This document shows, piece after piece, positions 1 through 7,777 of a stretch of 35,443 bases of DNA. The notes beneath the pieces are model-generated. The model was not told the DNA's origin. It saw only the letters and a list, made by a program, of their open reading frames with translations, and ran no database searches. The DNA lies in assembly GCA_016882195.1 (NCBI GenBank), contig VGLU01000013.1, forward strand, positions 1 through 35,443, given 5' to 3'. Each line of letters opens with the position of its first letter. Position 1 is the stretch's first letter. A program made the translations under genes and the position numbers. The DNA is from Thermoproteota archaeon. GTDB taxonomy: Archaea; Thermoproteota; Methanomethylicia; Methanomethylicales; Methanomethylicaceae.

Positions 1-246
1 CAGGTAGTACACGGAGGAGGTGTGGAGGAGCCTGTGCAGCTGCCCCTCGACGGCCTTTATGACCCGCTCGTTCGACCAGCCCACGTTCACTATCGAGACC
101 CCAGCGTAGAGGTCGATGAATGCCTCCCCCTCTGCGGAGTAGACCGTATCGCCGACCGCGTGGTCAGGAACGAAAGGGTAGTACCTCTTGTACATTCGGG
201 AGAGGTAGCGTTCCGATAACGCGATGATATCCTTGGCTCTTTCCAT
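1..246 (-). CDS. Class III aminotransferase, N-terminal part (cut by window edge)
   Basis: The frame starts at an ATG (244-246) and runs open off the left edge for 82 codons. The N-terminal pattern, with RYYPFVPDHAVGD, then GEAFIDLYAGVSIVNVGWSN and a VIKAVEGQLHRLLHTS helix, is that of PLP-dependent class III aminotransferases (acetylornithine, ornithine or 4-aminobutyrate aminotransferase group). These move an amino group between an omega-amino acid and a 2-oxo acid. The catalytic lysine lies outside the window, so the substrate cannot be named. It is followed by the cupin gene upstream on the same strand with an 18-base gap, which suggests cotranscription. Confidence 0.85.
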   Translation of the reverse strand, partial: MERAKDIIALSERYLSRMYKRYYPFVPDHAVGDTVYSAEGEAFIDLYAGVSIVNVGWSNERVIKAVEGQLHRLLHTSSVYYL

Positions 247-264
247 CGGGGCACCTCAATCGGT

Positions 265-609
265 TTATTTTGGAGGGGCGTTTATAGCGATCAGCCAGAG
301 CGGGGTCTTTCCAACGTTCTTTACCGAGTGCTCGGCGTTCGGCGGGAAGATCACGGCGTCCCCGGGCTTTACCTTGTACGCCTCCTTGCCGATGGTCACC
401 ACGCCCTTTCCCTTGAGTATGTAGTAGGCCTGCTCAAAGGTGTGGGTGTGCGGCTCCGCGTAGCCACCCACCTCGAACTCTGAGCGGAACATGGAGAGGT
501 TCTTGCAGCCGGCGTTTTCCTCCACGAGGAGTTTTCTAGTTTGGCACTTAATGTGCTTGGCTGGAACGAATACCTCCACTTCCTCAGGACTCAGAACGAA
601 TTTTACCAT
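265..609 (-). CDS. Small single-domain cupin protein
   Basis: This is a 114-residue cupin_2 barrel. Motif 1 is visible as PHTHTFEQAYYILKGKG, giving His-x-His, then Glu, as metal ligands. Motif 2 is GDAVIFPPNAEHSVKN, giving the last metal-binding His. The length fits a stand-alone single cupin. Such proteins bind Fe, Mn, Ni or Zn and are either small dioxygenases or isomerases or ligand sensors; the sequence does not decide which. It is upstream of and co-directional with the class III aminotransferase gene, so it may act on a related amino-acid metabolite. An AT-rich stretch around 640-655 could hold its promoter. Confidence 0.85.
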   Translation of the reverse strand: MVKFVLSPEEVEVFVPAKHIKCQTRKLLVEENAGCKNLSMFRSEFEVGGYAEPHTHTFEQAYYILKGKGVVTIGKEAYKVKPGDAVIFPPNAEHSVKNVGKTPLWLIAINAPPK

Positions 610-715
610 GTGTTACACCTTTGCCCTATAGAAAGGCGCAGGGAGTAAATAAGTATTAGCAGCGCCCTGGATGGGCATGGAGTACAAGAAGGTTGATTGG
701 TGGAAATGTCTGTCG

Positions 716-1132
716 TCACAAGTGCTTCTTCAGCTCTGCTTCCAGACCGTTAATGCCAACGGCACCTACGATGCGTCCGACCTCCTTCCCGCCCTTGAAG
801 AAGATGAACGTCGGGATGCCGTAGATCCCAAACTTCTGCGATGCCTCCGGGTTCTCGTCTACGTTCACCTTTGCAAGAAGTGCCTTCCCCTCGTATTTTT
901 TGGCCAACTGCTCGAAGATGGGTGCCATCATCACGCAGGGACCGCACCAAGCAGCCCAGAAGTCAACAAGTACTGGTAGCTTAGCGGAAGAGATAGTAGA
1001 GCCGAAGTTCGCGTCGGTAAGTTCCACATAATTGTGACTCATCTTTTCAACACCACCAATATTTTGAGCCGTCATCTCAGCCAGTTTCTTTGCCTTTATC
1101 CTATTTAACTCGTCATCCGAATCGTCGGGCAT
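716..1132 (-). CDS. trxA: Thioredoxin with N-terminal extension
   Basis: This is a 138-residue cytoplasmic thioredoxin, a disulfide reductase. The active site is FWAAWCGPCVMMAP (WCGPC at about residues 62-66), and the cis-proline loop is YGIPTFIFF. It has a 30-residue N-terminal extension rich in charged residues (DDELNRIKAKKLAEM); from memory, extensions of this kind occur in other archaeal thioredoxins. The rest has the usual length. The start ATG sits about 30 bases downstream of a TATA-like box on the minus strand, which supports it; an internal ATG before SHNYVEL could give a shorter form. It appears to be transcribed alone. Confidence 0.93.
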   Translation of the reverse strand: MPDDSDDELNRIKAKKLAEMTAQNIGGVEKMSHNYVELTDANFGSTISSAKLPVLVDFWAAWCGPCVMMAPIFEQLAKKYEGKALLAKVNVDENPEASQKFGIYGIPTFIFFKGGKEVGRIVGAVGINGLEAELKKHL

Positions 1133-1162
1133 AGGCTCACATAGACCTCTGTTCGCTGAAAG

Positions 1163-1171
1163 GTATATTTG
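1163..1171 (-). promoter_or_regulatory. TATA box of the thioredoxin gene
   Basis: On the minus strand the sequence reads CAAATATACC, about 30 bases before the thioredoxin ATG. This is the spacing expected of an archaeal TATA element with a very short leader. Confidence 0.5.
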
Positions 1172-1186
1172 TTTTTTTCCGTTGCT

Positions 1187-2395
1187 CTAAAGATTGAACA
1201 GCTCCCGGTCTGGCTTGAGGCAGAGGTAGTCGGAGAAGGTTAGAGCCCGCGCCTCTGCGAGGGCGCTCTTGCCGCAGGTCGGTGCTTGGGTGCCGCGGGC
1301 GCACGAGAGGCAGTCGCCATCGCAACCTTCAATCGGCTTAAACCTGTCGGAGAGGCGGTCCCTCCTGTAGACGGGGACGCGCTTCCCCTCGCAGACCTTC
1401 GATGACATGTACTCGCCGTTAAGCCCGCGGTACACCCTTCCCGATTTGGAGAACTCCATGCATAGGGCTAAGGTCAACCCGTGCCTGTCGCAGATACCTC
1501 TCAGCCTTTGGAAGACGAGGCGGCGGTACCCTATGGACGCGTGGTAGCTGGAGCCAATTCTTTCATTGTACAAGCTCCGCCACAGCCTGTATGCATCGGT
1601 GCTGAACGACCTGACGGCGGCCAGGACGGCGCCCATAGACCTTACGTTGACATCGCAAACGCTGGCTATGATGTGGTCTCCGCCGTTGAGTTTCACCACC
1701 TCCACGAGGGAGGCGAGGTCGGACTCGGAGTCGTTTATCCCGGGGAGTATAGGGTCTATCCGCACAGCCGTGTAGAGACCGCGGTCTCTTGACCTTCTCA
1801 CCGCCTCCAACTGCTCCTCCGGCGTCGATCCGCCTGGGGAGAAGTGCCTCCGCACCGAGTCGTCCAGAGAGAGTATAGTGTACTGGCAGAAGCAGTCATG
1901 GTAGGGGTGCTCTGACATCCGAGCCAGCGCCCTCTCCGGAACGCGGGATCCGTTCTTTGTGACAAACTCGACCGGAAGGTCAAGGTCTAGAAATGCGTCC
2001 ATGCAGCGCTCCGAGAGGCGGTAGGTCTCTTCTAAGGGATGCTGGAAGGGGTCCGTCACCGGCGAGAAGTAGCCGCAGGACGCGTAGTGGAGCCTCGAGA
2101 GCTCGTCGGCGAGCTTGCGGTCGATGTCCTCGAAGACCGTTATCACCCCAGACCTGTCCCACTGTTCGAAGTACCCCCTGTAGGCCCTCGCGTAGCACTC
2201 CGGGCAGTTCACCGAGCAGCCGTTGTAGGGGTTGACGAGGATCCGCTCCGAGCTGCACTCCCTCCTGCCTGAGGAAAAGGGGAAGTACCAGCCGTGTACG
2301 ACCCGCTTCTTGGTCTTCACTCTTAGGTGCGGCACGGGCTGCTCTATTATGGGCGAGCCTTGGCGGGGTGCCCTCTTCGAGGAATACAACGTCAT
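1187..2395 (-). CDS. Radical SAM protein of the spore photoproduct lyase-like family (COG1533)
   Basis: This is a protein of about 402 residues. The radical SAM cluster motif is NPYNGCSVNCPECYAR, with CX3CX2C near residue 65, and the downstream text (SPVTDPFQHPLEETYRLSERC, then VEFVTKNG) follows the SplB/Rv2578c-like fold. The C-terminus carries a second cysteine group (GCDGDCLSCARGTQAPTCG), possibly a second iron-sulfur site or zinc knot. The true SPL substrate residues cannot be judged by eye, so a DNA-repair role is not claimed. An upstream ATG at 2416 exists, but the ATG at 2395 begins one base after the serB stop and is the better start. It probably forms an operon with serB and the ACT gene. 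Confidence 0.8.
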   Translation of the reverse strand: MTLYSSKRAPRQGSPIIEQPVPHLRVKTKKRVVHGWYFPFSSGRRECSSERILVNPYNGCSVNCPECYARAYRGYFEQWDRSGVITVFEDIDRKLADELSRLHYASCGYFSPVTDPFQHPLEETYRLSERCMDAFLDLDLPVEFVTKNGSRVPERALARMSEHPYHDCFCQYTILSLDDSVRRHFSPGGSTPEEQLEAVRRSRDRGLYTAVRIDPILPGINDSESDLASLVEVVKLNGGDHIIASVCDVNVRSMGAVLAAVRSFSTDAYRLWRSLYNERIGSSYHASIGYRRLVFQRLRGICDRHGLTLALCMEFSKSGRVYRGLNGEYMSSKVCEGKRVPVYRRDRLSDRFKPIEGCDGDCLSCARGTQAPTCGKSALAEARALTFSDYLCLKPDRELFNL

Positions 2396-2396
2396 T

Positions 2397-3311
2397 TCAT
2401 ATCCTCTTAACGACATCCTTCTTGAGGTCTGTACATCCTATCAGCGCGAGCAGGACCCCCAGATCGTCTGTGTTGATCACCGCCGGCGCCTTCTCCTTCA
2501 CCACGAGCTTCGCCTTGTATCCGATGCCGAGGCCGACGTTCTCTATCATAAAAAGGTCGTTGGCACCGTCGCCAACGGCCACGCAGGCGTCGAGCCCAAC
2601 GCCCTTCTCATCGGACATCCTCTTTATTGCCCTGAGCTTCGCCTCCGGGCCTACCATATCGCCCTCCACCTCGCCCGTCAGAACCCCGTCCCGAATAATG
2701 AGCCTGTTGCTGAAGACGTAGTCGGCGCCGATCGCCTCGCCCACGTAGTCCGCAAAGAAGCTGAAGCTGCCCGTGACGATTCCGACGATGAAGCCGATCT
2801 CCTTGAGCTGCCGAGCCAGATCCTTGACGCTCGGGAGGATCTTGATGGAGCACTTTATCTTCTCCATCCTAGAGACGGGCAGGCCCTTCAGAAGTTTGAC
2901 TCTCGCCTTTAGGGCATCCAGGAAGACCATCCTCCCCTCCATCGCGAGGGCCGTTATCCTCCTCACCTCCTCGCCGACGCCCGCAGCCTTGGCGAGCTCC
3001 TCAATTATCTCCTGCTCTATCAGGGTGCCGTCGAGATCGAATACAATGATCTTCTTTCCGCACTTGTAGCTCTCCCCGCTCTCGGTCGCGAGGGCGAGCC
3101 CCACCCCGTCGCAGCTCCTCTTCAATATATTGATTAGGTCCTCCCTCTTTACGGTCGAGGGCCTCGTGTCCACGATCATCACCATGACGAAGAGGTTTGA
3201 GAATACCGTGGAGGCACGGGTCTTCAGGATATTGGCGTGGAACCTTGCCAGGACGCCCGAGACGGACGCCACTATGCCGGGTCTGTCCCTGCCGACGACT
3301 GTGAGGACTAT
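2397..3311 (-). CDS. serB: Phosphoserine phosphatase with N-terminal ACT domain, start codon unclear
   Basis: It hydrolyses O-phosphoserine to serine. The HAD motifs are plain: IIVFDLDGTLIEQE (motif I, DxDGT), IVTGSFSFF (motif II) and VAVGDGANDLFMI (motif III/IV). In front lies an ACT domain (IVLTVVGRDRPGIVASVSG) that would bind serine. The first GTG (3270-3272) would cut off the first ACT strand and the RDRPG turn. The frame is open back to 3338 but holds only ATA (3309-3311) and ATT (3330-3332) as possible starts. The preceding ACT gene ends in the overlapping +1 frame at 3313. Either a rare start codon, a frameshift, or a sequence error joins a two-ACT SerB; I place the start at ATA provisionally. 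Confidence 0.8.
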   Translation of the reverse strand: MVLTVVGRDRPGIVASVSGVLARFHANILKTRASTVFSNLFVMVMIVDTRPSTVKREDLINILKRSCDGVGLALATESGESYKCGKKIIVFDLDGTLIEQEIIEELAKAAGVGEEVRRITALAMEGRMVFLDALKARVKLLKGLPVSRMEKIKCSIKILPSVKDLARQLKEIGFIVGIVTGSFSFFADYVGEAIGADYVFSNRLIIRDGVLTGEVEGDMVGPEAKLRAIKRMSDEKGVGLDACVAVGDGANDLFMIENVGLGIGYKAKLVVKEKAPAVINTDDLGVLLALIGCTDLKKDVVKRI

Positions 3312-3312
3312 C

Positions 3313-3573
3313 TTACTTTCCGCCGGTATAATAGAAGGTCACCTCAAGACCCAACTCGTGGCAAAGGTACTCCAGCTTCTTCCTGAGTCGGTCAATGCCT
3401 GTTAAGGAGGATGAGATGTTGACTAGGAGAGAGAGTATGAAAATCCCGCGCATGACGACTTGATCCATATCCTCTATGTTGTACCCAAAGTCCGCTATGA
3501 CAGAGGAGATCTCCGCGATCAGCCCTGGCCTGTCCGGCCCAACCGCCATAACGACGAGGTACTTGTCAGCCAT
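3313..3573 (-). CDS. Stand-alone ACT domain protein (or first ACT domain of SerB)
   Basis: This is an 86-residue ACT domain with the signature YLVVMAVGPDRPGLIAEISS, followed by a helix and the FILSLLVNIS strand. ACT domains bind amino acids; this size matches the small UPF0237-type ACT proteins. The ATG at 3573 is preferred over an in-frame TTG at 3579. The end (YYTGGK, stop 3313-3315) overlaps the open frame of the phosphatase, whose own ACT domain follows without a normal start. So this may be the first of two ACT domains of one SerB-type protein, as in mycobacterial SerB2, now separated by a one-base frame change. Confidence 0.75.
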   Translation of the reverse strand: MADKYLVVMAVGPDRPGLIAEISSVIADFGYNIEDMDQVVMRGIFILSLLVNISSSLTGIDRLRKKLEYLCHELGLEVTFYYTGGK

Positions 3574-3611
3574 GCGCAACGCCGAATAACCATGGAAGAG
3601 TGTATAGAAAA

Positions 3612-3636
3612 TCTATTTAACTTTTCGTATTAATAG
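3612..3636. promoter_or_regulatory. Divergent promoter between the serB side and the corrinoid operon
   Basis: Two TATA-like elements lie back to back. On the minus strand TTAAATAG (3613-3620) stands about 40 bases before the ACT gene. On the plus strand GTATTAATAG (3627-3636) stands upstream of the corrinoid protein, leaving a leader of about 40 bases. Confidence 0.4.
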
Positions 3637-3701
3637 TTGGAGGGGCATAACATTTAGAAACAAGCCGGCAGAGGCTGTTGGCAAACCGAGGAGAAGAGCA
3701 T

Positions 3702-4343
3702 TTGAGTCAAGAGAACCTGAAGAGGCTGAGAGAGGCGATAGTCAAGCAGGAACTAAACGTCGCTACTGAGGCGACCGCAGCGTGCCTGAGGGAGGGAGCC
3801 AGGCCCAAGGAGGTAATAGACGCTGTGTCCGAGACGCTTAAGGTAGTAGGGGACCTCTTCGAGTGCGGCGAGCTCTTCCTCCCGGAGGTGATGAGGGCGG
3901 CAAACGTCGCGAAGGCATCGCTCAACATGGTGCTCCCACTCATCGGCAGGGGAGTAGCCGCAAGGGGTCCGTCGAAGGGGAGGATAGCCATCGGCTCTTT
4001 GGGTCCGCACGACATAGGGAAGACCATCGTCGCGTCCACACTGATGGCAAACGGCTTCGATATAGCAGACATGGGGATTAACTTGAACCCGGAGAGGGCA
4101 GAGAGGTTCCTGCAGGAGAACACGGTGGACGTCCTGGCGCTCTCCGTGCTACTCACCTCGGACGTAGACAAGGCGGCGGAGGTGATCCGCAGGGCAAAGA
4201 GGCTGAAGGGCTCGCTGAAGGTCATGGTGGGCGGCGTGGCGATGAACGTGGCGGTTGCGAGGAGGATAGGATCGGACGCCTACGGCAGGGACGCCAAAGA
4301 GGGCGTAGGGATAGCAAGGAAGTTCATGGGGGTCAAAAAGTGA
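3702..4343 (+). CDS. Methyltransferase cognate corrinoid protein with altered base-off motif
   Basis: This protein of about 213 residues carries a cobalamin cofactor that receives and passes on methyl groups. The N-terminal half is the helical cap (LKVVGDLFECGELFLPEVMR); the C-terminal half is the B12-binding Rossmann fold. The usual D-x-H-x-x-G motif reads GPHDIGKTIV: the histidine that ligates cobalt is present but the Asp two residues before it is Gly. The LSVLLTS serine and the MVGGVAMN glycines are present. The start TTG at 3702 has GAGGAG 8 bases upstream (3688-3693); an in-frame TTG at 3678 has no such site. The next gene overlaps its stop codon, so they are translationally coupled. 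Confidence 0.88.
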   Translation: MSQENLKRLREAIVKQELNVATEATAACLREGARPKEVIDAVSETLKVVGDLFECGELFLPEVMRAANVAKASLNMVLPLIGRGVAARGPSKGRIAIGSLGPHDIGKTIVASTLMANGFDIADMGINLNPERAERFLQENTVDVLALSVLLTSDVDKAAEVIRRAKRLKGSLKVMVGGVAMNVAVARRIGSDAYGRDAKEGVGIARKFMGVKK

Positions 4344-5233
4344 TAAAGACAACTGTAATAGGCAGCATCCCGGTCGTCGGAGAGGGAACAAACGCCATAA
4401 GAACCGCGGTAAACGACCAGCTGGAGGCCGGAATAGAGGTCATCAGCGACGGACAGACGAGGAAGGACATGGTCGCATACTACGCGGATCACATCCCGGG
4501 ATTCAAGGTCGAGGACGGGAGGACTCAGATTGTGGGGAGGATAAAGCCCCCCGAGGAAACCCCTGTATCCAAGGACCTGATGTTCGCCAAGAATTTGGCA
4601 AAGGGCAGGGCAGAGGTGAAGGCCATAATCACCGGTCCGGTGACCATGGTCTTCTTCTCGGAGCTCAGCCCAACGGCGCCCTACAGGGGGTTCAGGGACG
4701 AGGCGCTCTACAGGGACATGGCGGAGGCGCTGGCAGTGGAGGCGGACCTCATTCAGAAGGAGGGCTTCTTCTACTTCCAGATAGACGAGCCCAGCTTCTC
4801 GATTGGGGCGCCGATGTCGCTTGCCAAGGCGGCAATAGAAAAGACGATCTGGGGGATAAGGGGGACGAAGGCGCTACACGCGTGCGGCAACCTGAAGAGG
4901 ACCTTTGCGGATATCGTAAAGATAGACGGGCTTGATGTGCTCAGCCTCGCCTTCAAGGACTACGTCAGCAACTTTGACACTGTGGAAAGGAGGGTAATTG
5001 AGGACTACTCCAAGAGGCTCGGGGTTGGGTGCGTTAGCTCCTTGGAGAATAAGGTCGAGGATGTCGACACAATCAGGGGAGTGGTGCGGAAGGCGCTGGG
5101 CGTTTACGGTGTGGACAACATAGCGTGGATTCACCCGGACTGCGGGCAGAGAGCACTTGAGAGGGAGGCGGTCAGGTCCAAGCTGAAGAACATGGTACTG
5201 GCTCTGAAGGGCATGGAGGCTGAGCTGAGATGA
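4340..5233 (+). CDS. MetE C-terminal-like methyltransferase, probable corrinoid-dependent methionine synthase
   Basis: The 297 residues correspond to the catalytic (C-terminal) domain of cobalamin-independent methionine synthase, with no N-terminal MetE domain. The zinc site is visible: LHACGNL (His, Cys) and IHPDCGQR (Cys). FQIDEPSFS matches the conserved acidic strand. Archaeal core MetE enzymes of this length take methyl groups from a corrinoid rather than from methylfolate. It overlaps the corrinoid protein gene by 4 bases and the MtrH-like gene by 4 bases, so the corrinoid protein is its likely methyl donor. Homocysteine is the probable acceptor; another thiol such as coenzyme M cannot be excluded from sequence alone. 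The start is GTG. Confidence 0.85.
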   Translation: MIKTTVIGSIPVVGEGTNAIRTAVNDQLEAGIEVISDGQTRKDMVAYYADHIPGFKVEDGRTQIVGRIKPPEETPVSKDLMFAKNLAKGRAEVKAIITGPVTMVFFSELSPTAPYRGFRDEALYRDMAEALAVEADLIQKEGFFYFQIDEPSFSIGAPMSLAKAAIEKTIWGIRGTKALHACGNLKRTFADIVKIDGLDVLSLAFKDYVSNFDTVERRVIEDYSKRLGVGCVSSLENKVEDVDTIRGVVRKALGVYGVDNIAWIHPDCGQRALEREAVRSKLKNMVLALKGMEAELR

Positions 5234-6120
5234 TGGTTAAACCACCGTTTGCGCTGGGCAGTGCAGTCTTCGGGGCAGGGAAGCCCGTGCTGGTTGGAAG
5301 CCTCTTCTACAAGGCGGACAGGAAGGTCCTGGACCACAAGAGAGGGGAGGTAAATAGGAATGTCCTCACGAGGGAACTGAGGGCCGTGGAGATCCTAAAG
5401 GAAAGGGTTGGGCTGGACCACGCCATCGATATTATAGCAGAGACGCCGAAGGCGATGGAGAGCTACCTCGCCATACTGGCGGAATACACCGAGGACCCGC
5501 TGCTGATAGGTGGTCTCAACGAAGAAACGAGGATGGCAGGTTACAGGAAGGCGAAGGAGATGGGGATCCAGGGGAGGTGCGGTGTGAACTCCGTGGCGCC
5601 TGCGACCAGCGAGGAGGAGCTTGTGAGCATTAATGAGAGCAGGATAAAGTTCGCCGTTCTGCAGACGCTGGACCCGTCGGCGGTATACCCTGAAGAGAAG
5701 TTGAGCCTGCTGAAGGGGGGACTGCTGTGCAAGTGCGAAAAGGCGGGTATCGACAGGGCAGTGGTGGACGTGGGGATAATAGACTTCACCAGTGCGTGGC
5801 TGGCGGCGGAGTCCATAAAGAGGATAAAGGCCGAGCTGGGCATCCCGGCGGGGTGCGCGCCCTCCAACGCAGCATACCAGCCGCTGGGCACGGAGAAGAT
5901 CACGAGGAAGAGCGCGAGGTCTATGAACGTGGCGCTGAATACCGTGATCCAGCTGGCCGGGGCGGACTTCATAATCTACGGTCCGCTGAAGGCCTCTACC
6001 TACGTCTTCGAGGCCGCGGCGGTCGTGGAGGGTATAAAGGCCTACGGGGCGAGGCTGGGCGGGGAGAAGATGATGGACAGGAGCCACCCGCTCTTCAAGT
6101 TCCTGCCCAAGCTCATGTAA
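5230..6120 (+). CDS. mtrH: MtrH-like methyl-tetrahydropterin:corrinoid methyltransferase
   Basis: This 296-residue protein matches tetrahydromethanopterin S-methyltransferase subunit H in length and pattern: FGAGKPVLVGSLFYKADRKV at the start, LIGGLNEETRMAGYRKAKEM in the middle, and AGADFIIYGPLKASTYVFE near the end. MtrH moves the methyl group of CH3-H4MPT to a corrinoid. No other Mtr subunits are present here, so this is a soluble, stand-alone version, like the MtgA-type partners of corrinoid proteins. With the two genes before it, it can complete a path from methylated pterin to corrinoid to methionine. Starts at 5230 with an ATGA overlap. Confidence 0.9.
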   Translation: MMVKPPFALGSAVFGAGKPVLVGSLFYKADRKVLDHKRGEVNRNVLTRELRAVEILKERVGLDHAIDIIAETPKAMESYLAILAEYTEDPLLIGGLNEETRMAGYRKAKEMGIQGRCGVNSVAPATSEEELVSINESRIKFAVLQTLDPSAVYPEEKLSLLKGGLLCKCEKAGIDRAVVDVGIIDFTSAWLAAESIKRIKAELGIPAGCAPSNAAYQPLGTEKITRKSARSMNVALNTVIQLAGADFIIYGPLKASTYVFEAAAVVEGIKAYGARLGGEKMMDRSHPLFKFLPKLM

Positions 6121-6171
6121 CGGCAAAGGGTAAATAGAGTAACGCCGAGTATGTCAGCAGGAGGAAGGAAG

Positions 6172-6402
6172 ATGGTCCTTGCGTGTATAATGATCCACTG
6201 CAGGCCAGGGACGGCTCCCGAGGTGCTGAAGCACGTGAAGGCCATGAATAGCGTCAAGAGGGCCTTCGAGACGCTGGGGGCCTACGATGTCGTTGTGGAG
6301 TACGAGTTCCAGAGCCTTGAGAAACTGGGCATTGCGGTGTATGAGATGGTCAAGATTCCTGGGGTAATCTCCACCGAGACGCTGATAGAGACGTTACTGT
6401 GA
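6172..6402 (+). CDS. Stand-alone RAM domain (Lrp/AsnC ligand-binding) protein 1
   Basis: The 76-residue protein is a single RAM domain without a DNA-binding part. The pattern runs from CIMIHCRPGTAPEVLKHV through FETLGAYDVVVEYEF to IPGVISTETLIETLL. Lrp-type RAM domains bind amino acids and form dimers or octamers. The ATG at 6172 has GGAGG 7 bases upstream (6160-6164); a longer frame from 6151 lacks a site. Its place after a probable methionine-forming operon fits a methionine or other amino-acid sensor, but that is inference. Confidence 0.8.
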   Translation: MVLACIMIHCRPGTAPEVLKHVKAMNSVKRAFETLGAYDVVVEYEFQSLEKLGIAVYEMVKIPGVISTETLIETLL

Positions 6403-6412
6403 GGTGTTGTGG

Positions 6413-6637
6413 TTGGTACAGATGTTGGTTTTGATAAATGCCGAGAAGGTTTCTGTCTTCGATGTAGTCAAGAAATTGGGCAAGATCCCCAGCGTGCTGG
6501 AGGCCTTTCCCACCTTTGGTAGGTTCGACGTTGTGGCCTTCTGCAACGTTGAGAAGAGGGATGATATCGGAGTGTTGGTGAAGAAGATAGGGGCCGTGGA
6601 GGGCGTCGTGAAGACCGAGACGCTTGTGGAACTCTGA
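6413..6637 (+). CDS. Stand-alone RAM domain (Lrp/AsnC ligand-binding) protein 2
   Basis: This is a second single RAM domain of 74 residues (MLVLINAEKVSVFDVVKKLG, then FPTFGRFDVVAFCNVE and VEGVVKTETLVEL). It starts 10 bases after the first RAM gene. The TTG at 6413 is chosen because GAGGTG (6401-6406) stands 6 bases before it; an ATG at 6422 is the alternative. Sequence similarity to the first copy is moderate, so the two may form a heteromer or arose by an old duplication. Confidence 0.8.
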   Translation: MVQMLVLINAEKVSVFDVVKKLGKIPSVLEAFPTFGRFDVVAFCNVEKRDDIGVLVKKIGAVEGVVKTETLVEL

Positions 6638-6667
6638 GCCGAGCAGAACTCCTTCCGGTTCAGACTG

Positions 6668-7714
6668 ATGGTACCCATGAAGAAGTTGTATATAGACGGG
6701 CCGGTTTCCGGAGGCATTTTACTCTCCTACAGGTGCGCTGGAGGGTGTCAACATTGCATGTACGCCTGCTCTCCGCGGTGGAGTGAGGACTGGATCCCCA
6801 AGGAGGAGGCGGAGAGGGTTTTAACACTACTGGCCGGCAGGATTCAGGCGAGCTCTTATGGGCGGGACGGGATCGGCATAAACTCCGGGCTCCACTTCAC
6901 GGGAGGGGAGCCGTTTCTGAACTTCGATCTGCTGAAGGAGGTGGTCAGAACGGCGCACGGGCTCGGGATCCCCTCAACCTTTGTTGAGACCAGCTGTTTC
7001 TGGTGCGTGGACGACGAGACCACGAGGAAGAGGCTCGTGGAATTGAAGGATGCGGGACTGAACGGCATACTGGTCAGCGTAAACCCTTTCATACTCGAAA
7101 AGGTGCCCTTTGAACGGACGGAGAGGTGCGCCAGGGTAAGCAAGGAGGTCTTCGGCTGGAACGTGATTATTTATCAGGAATTCTTCTACGACCTCTTCAG
7201 AACGCTCGGCCTCAAGAATGCCCTGCCCTTCGAGGAGTTCTTGAGGAGGGCGGGCCGTGGGGTCTTGCAGTATGTGGAGATGCTTCTCATGGGCAGGGCG
7301 ACCTACACTCTCGGGCACCTGTACAGGAGGTACCCCGCGCGGCAGTTCTTCGGGGAGTCCTGCATGGAGGAGTTGACGAGAGGGTGGCATTTTCACGTGG
7401 ATAACTACTTTAACTACATGGCGGGCTACTGCGGAGGCATCTCCCTAGGCGACGCCAGGGACCTCGATTCACTTCTCCAAGGAATAGACTTGCGGGAAAG
7501 GCCAATCCTTGATGCCCTGGTGACAGACATGGAAAGGCTTTACGAGTTTGGGGTCAAAAGGTTTGGCTACAGGGAGTTGCCTGAGGGCTACATCTCCAAG
7601 TGCCACCTATGCGTTGATGTGAGGAGGCACATCGCAGAGCAGACCGGCGAGTTTAAGGAACTCAGACCGAGAGAATTTTATTACCAAGTCACGAATAAGA
7701 CGCCTGAACGCTAA
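6668..7714 (+). CDS. Radical SAM enzyme of unknown substrate
   Basis: This 348-residue protein has the radical SAM motif SYRCAGGCQHCMYAC (CX3CX2C near residue 23, Tyr after the third Cys) and the SAM-binding LHFTGGEPFLNFDLL. The C-terminal YISKCHLCVDVRRHI adds a CxxC pair that may bind a second cluster. I do not recognise the subfamily. It follows the methyl-transfer operon on the same strand with a 30-base gap, so a role in C1 or cofactor chemistry is possible but unproven. Two ATGs (6668, 6677) compete; neither has a clear ribosome site. Confidence 0.85.
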   Translation: MVPMKKLYIDGPVSGGILLSYRCAGGCQHCMYACSPRWSEDWIPKEEAERVLTLLAGRIQASSYGRDGIGINSGLHFTGGEPFLNFDLLKEVVRTAHGLGIPSTFVETSCFWCVDDETTRKRLVELKDAGLNGILVSVNPFILEKVPFERTERCARVSKEVFGWNVIIYQEFFYDLFRTLGLKNALPFEEFLRRAGRGVLQYVEMLLMGRATYTLGHLYRRYPARQFFGESCMEELTRGWHFHVDNYFNYMAGYCGGISLGDARDLDSLLQGIDLRERPILDALVTDMERLYEFGVKRFGYRELPEGYISKCHLCVDVRRHIAEQTGEFKELRPREFYYQVTNKTPER

Positions 7715-7777
7715 GACAAGACCGTTTTTGATGAAAAGTTCAAGTGTGTCTTTTACCAAAAAGGGATTGGTGGTAAA

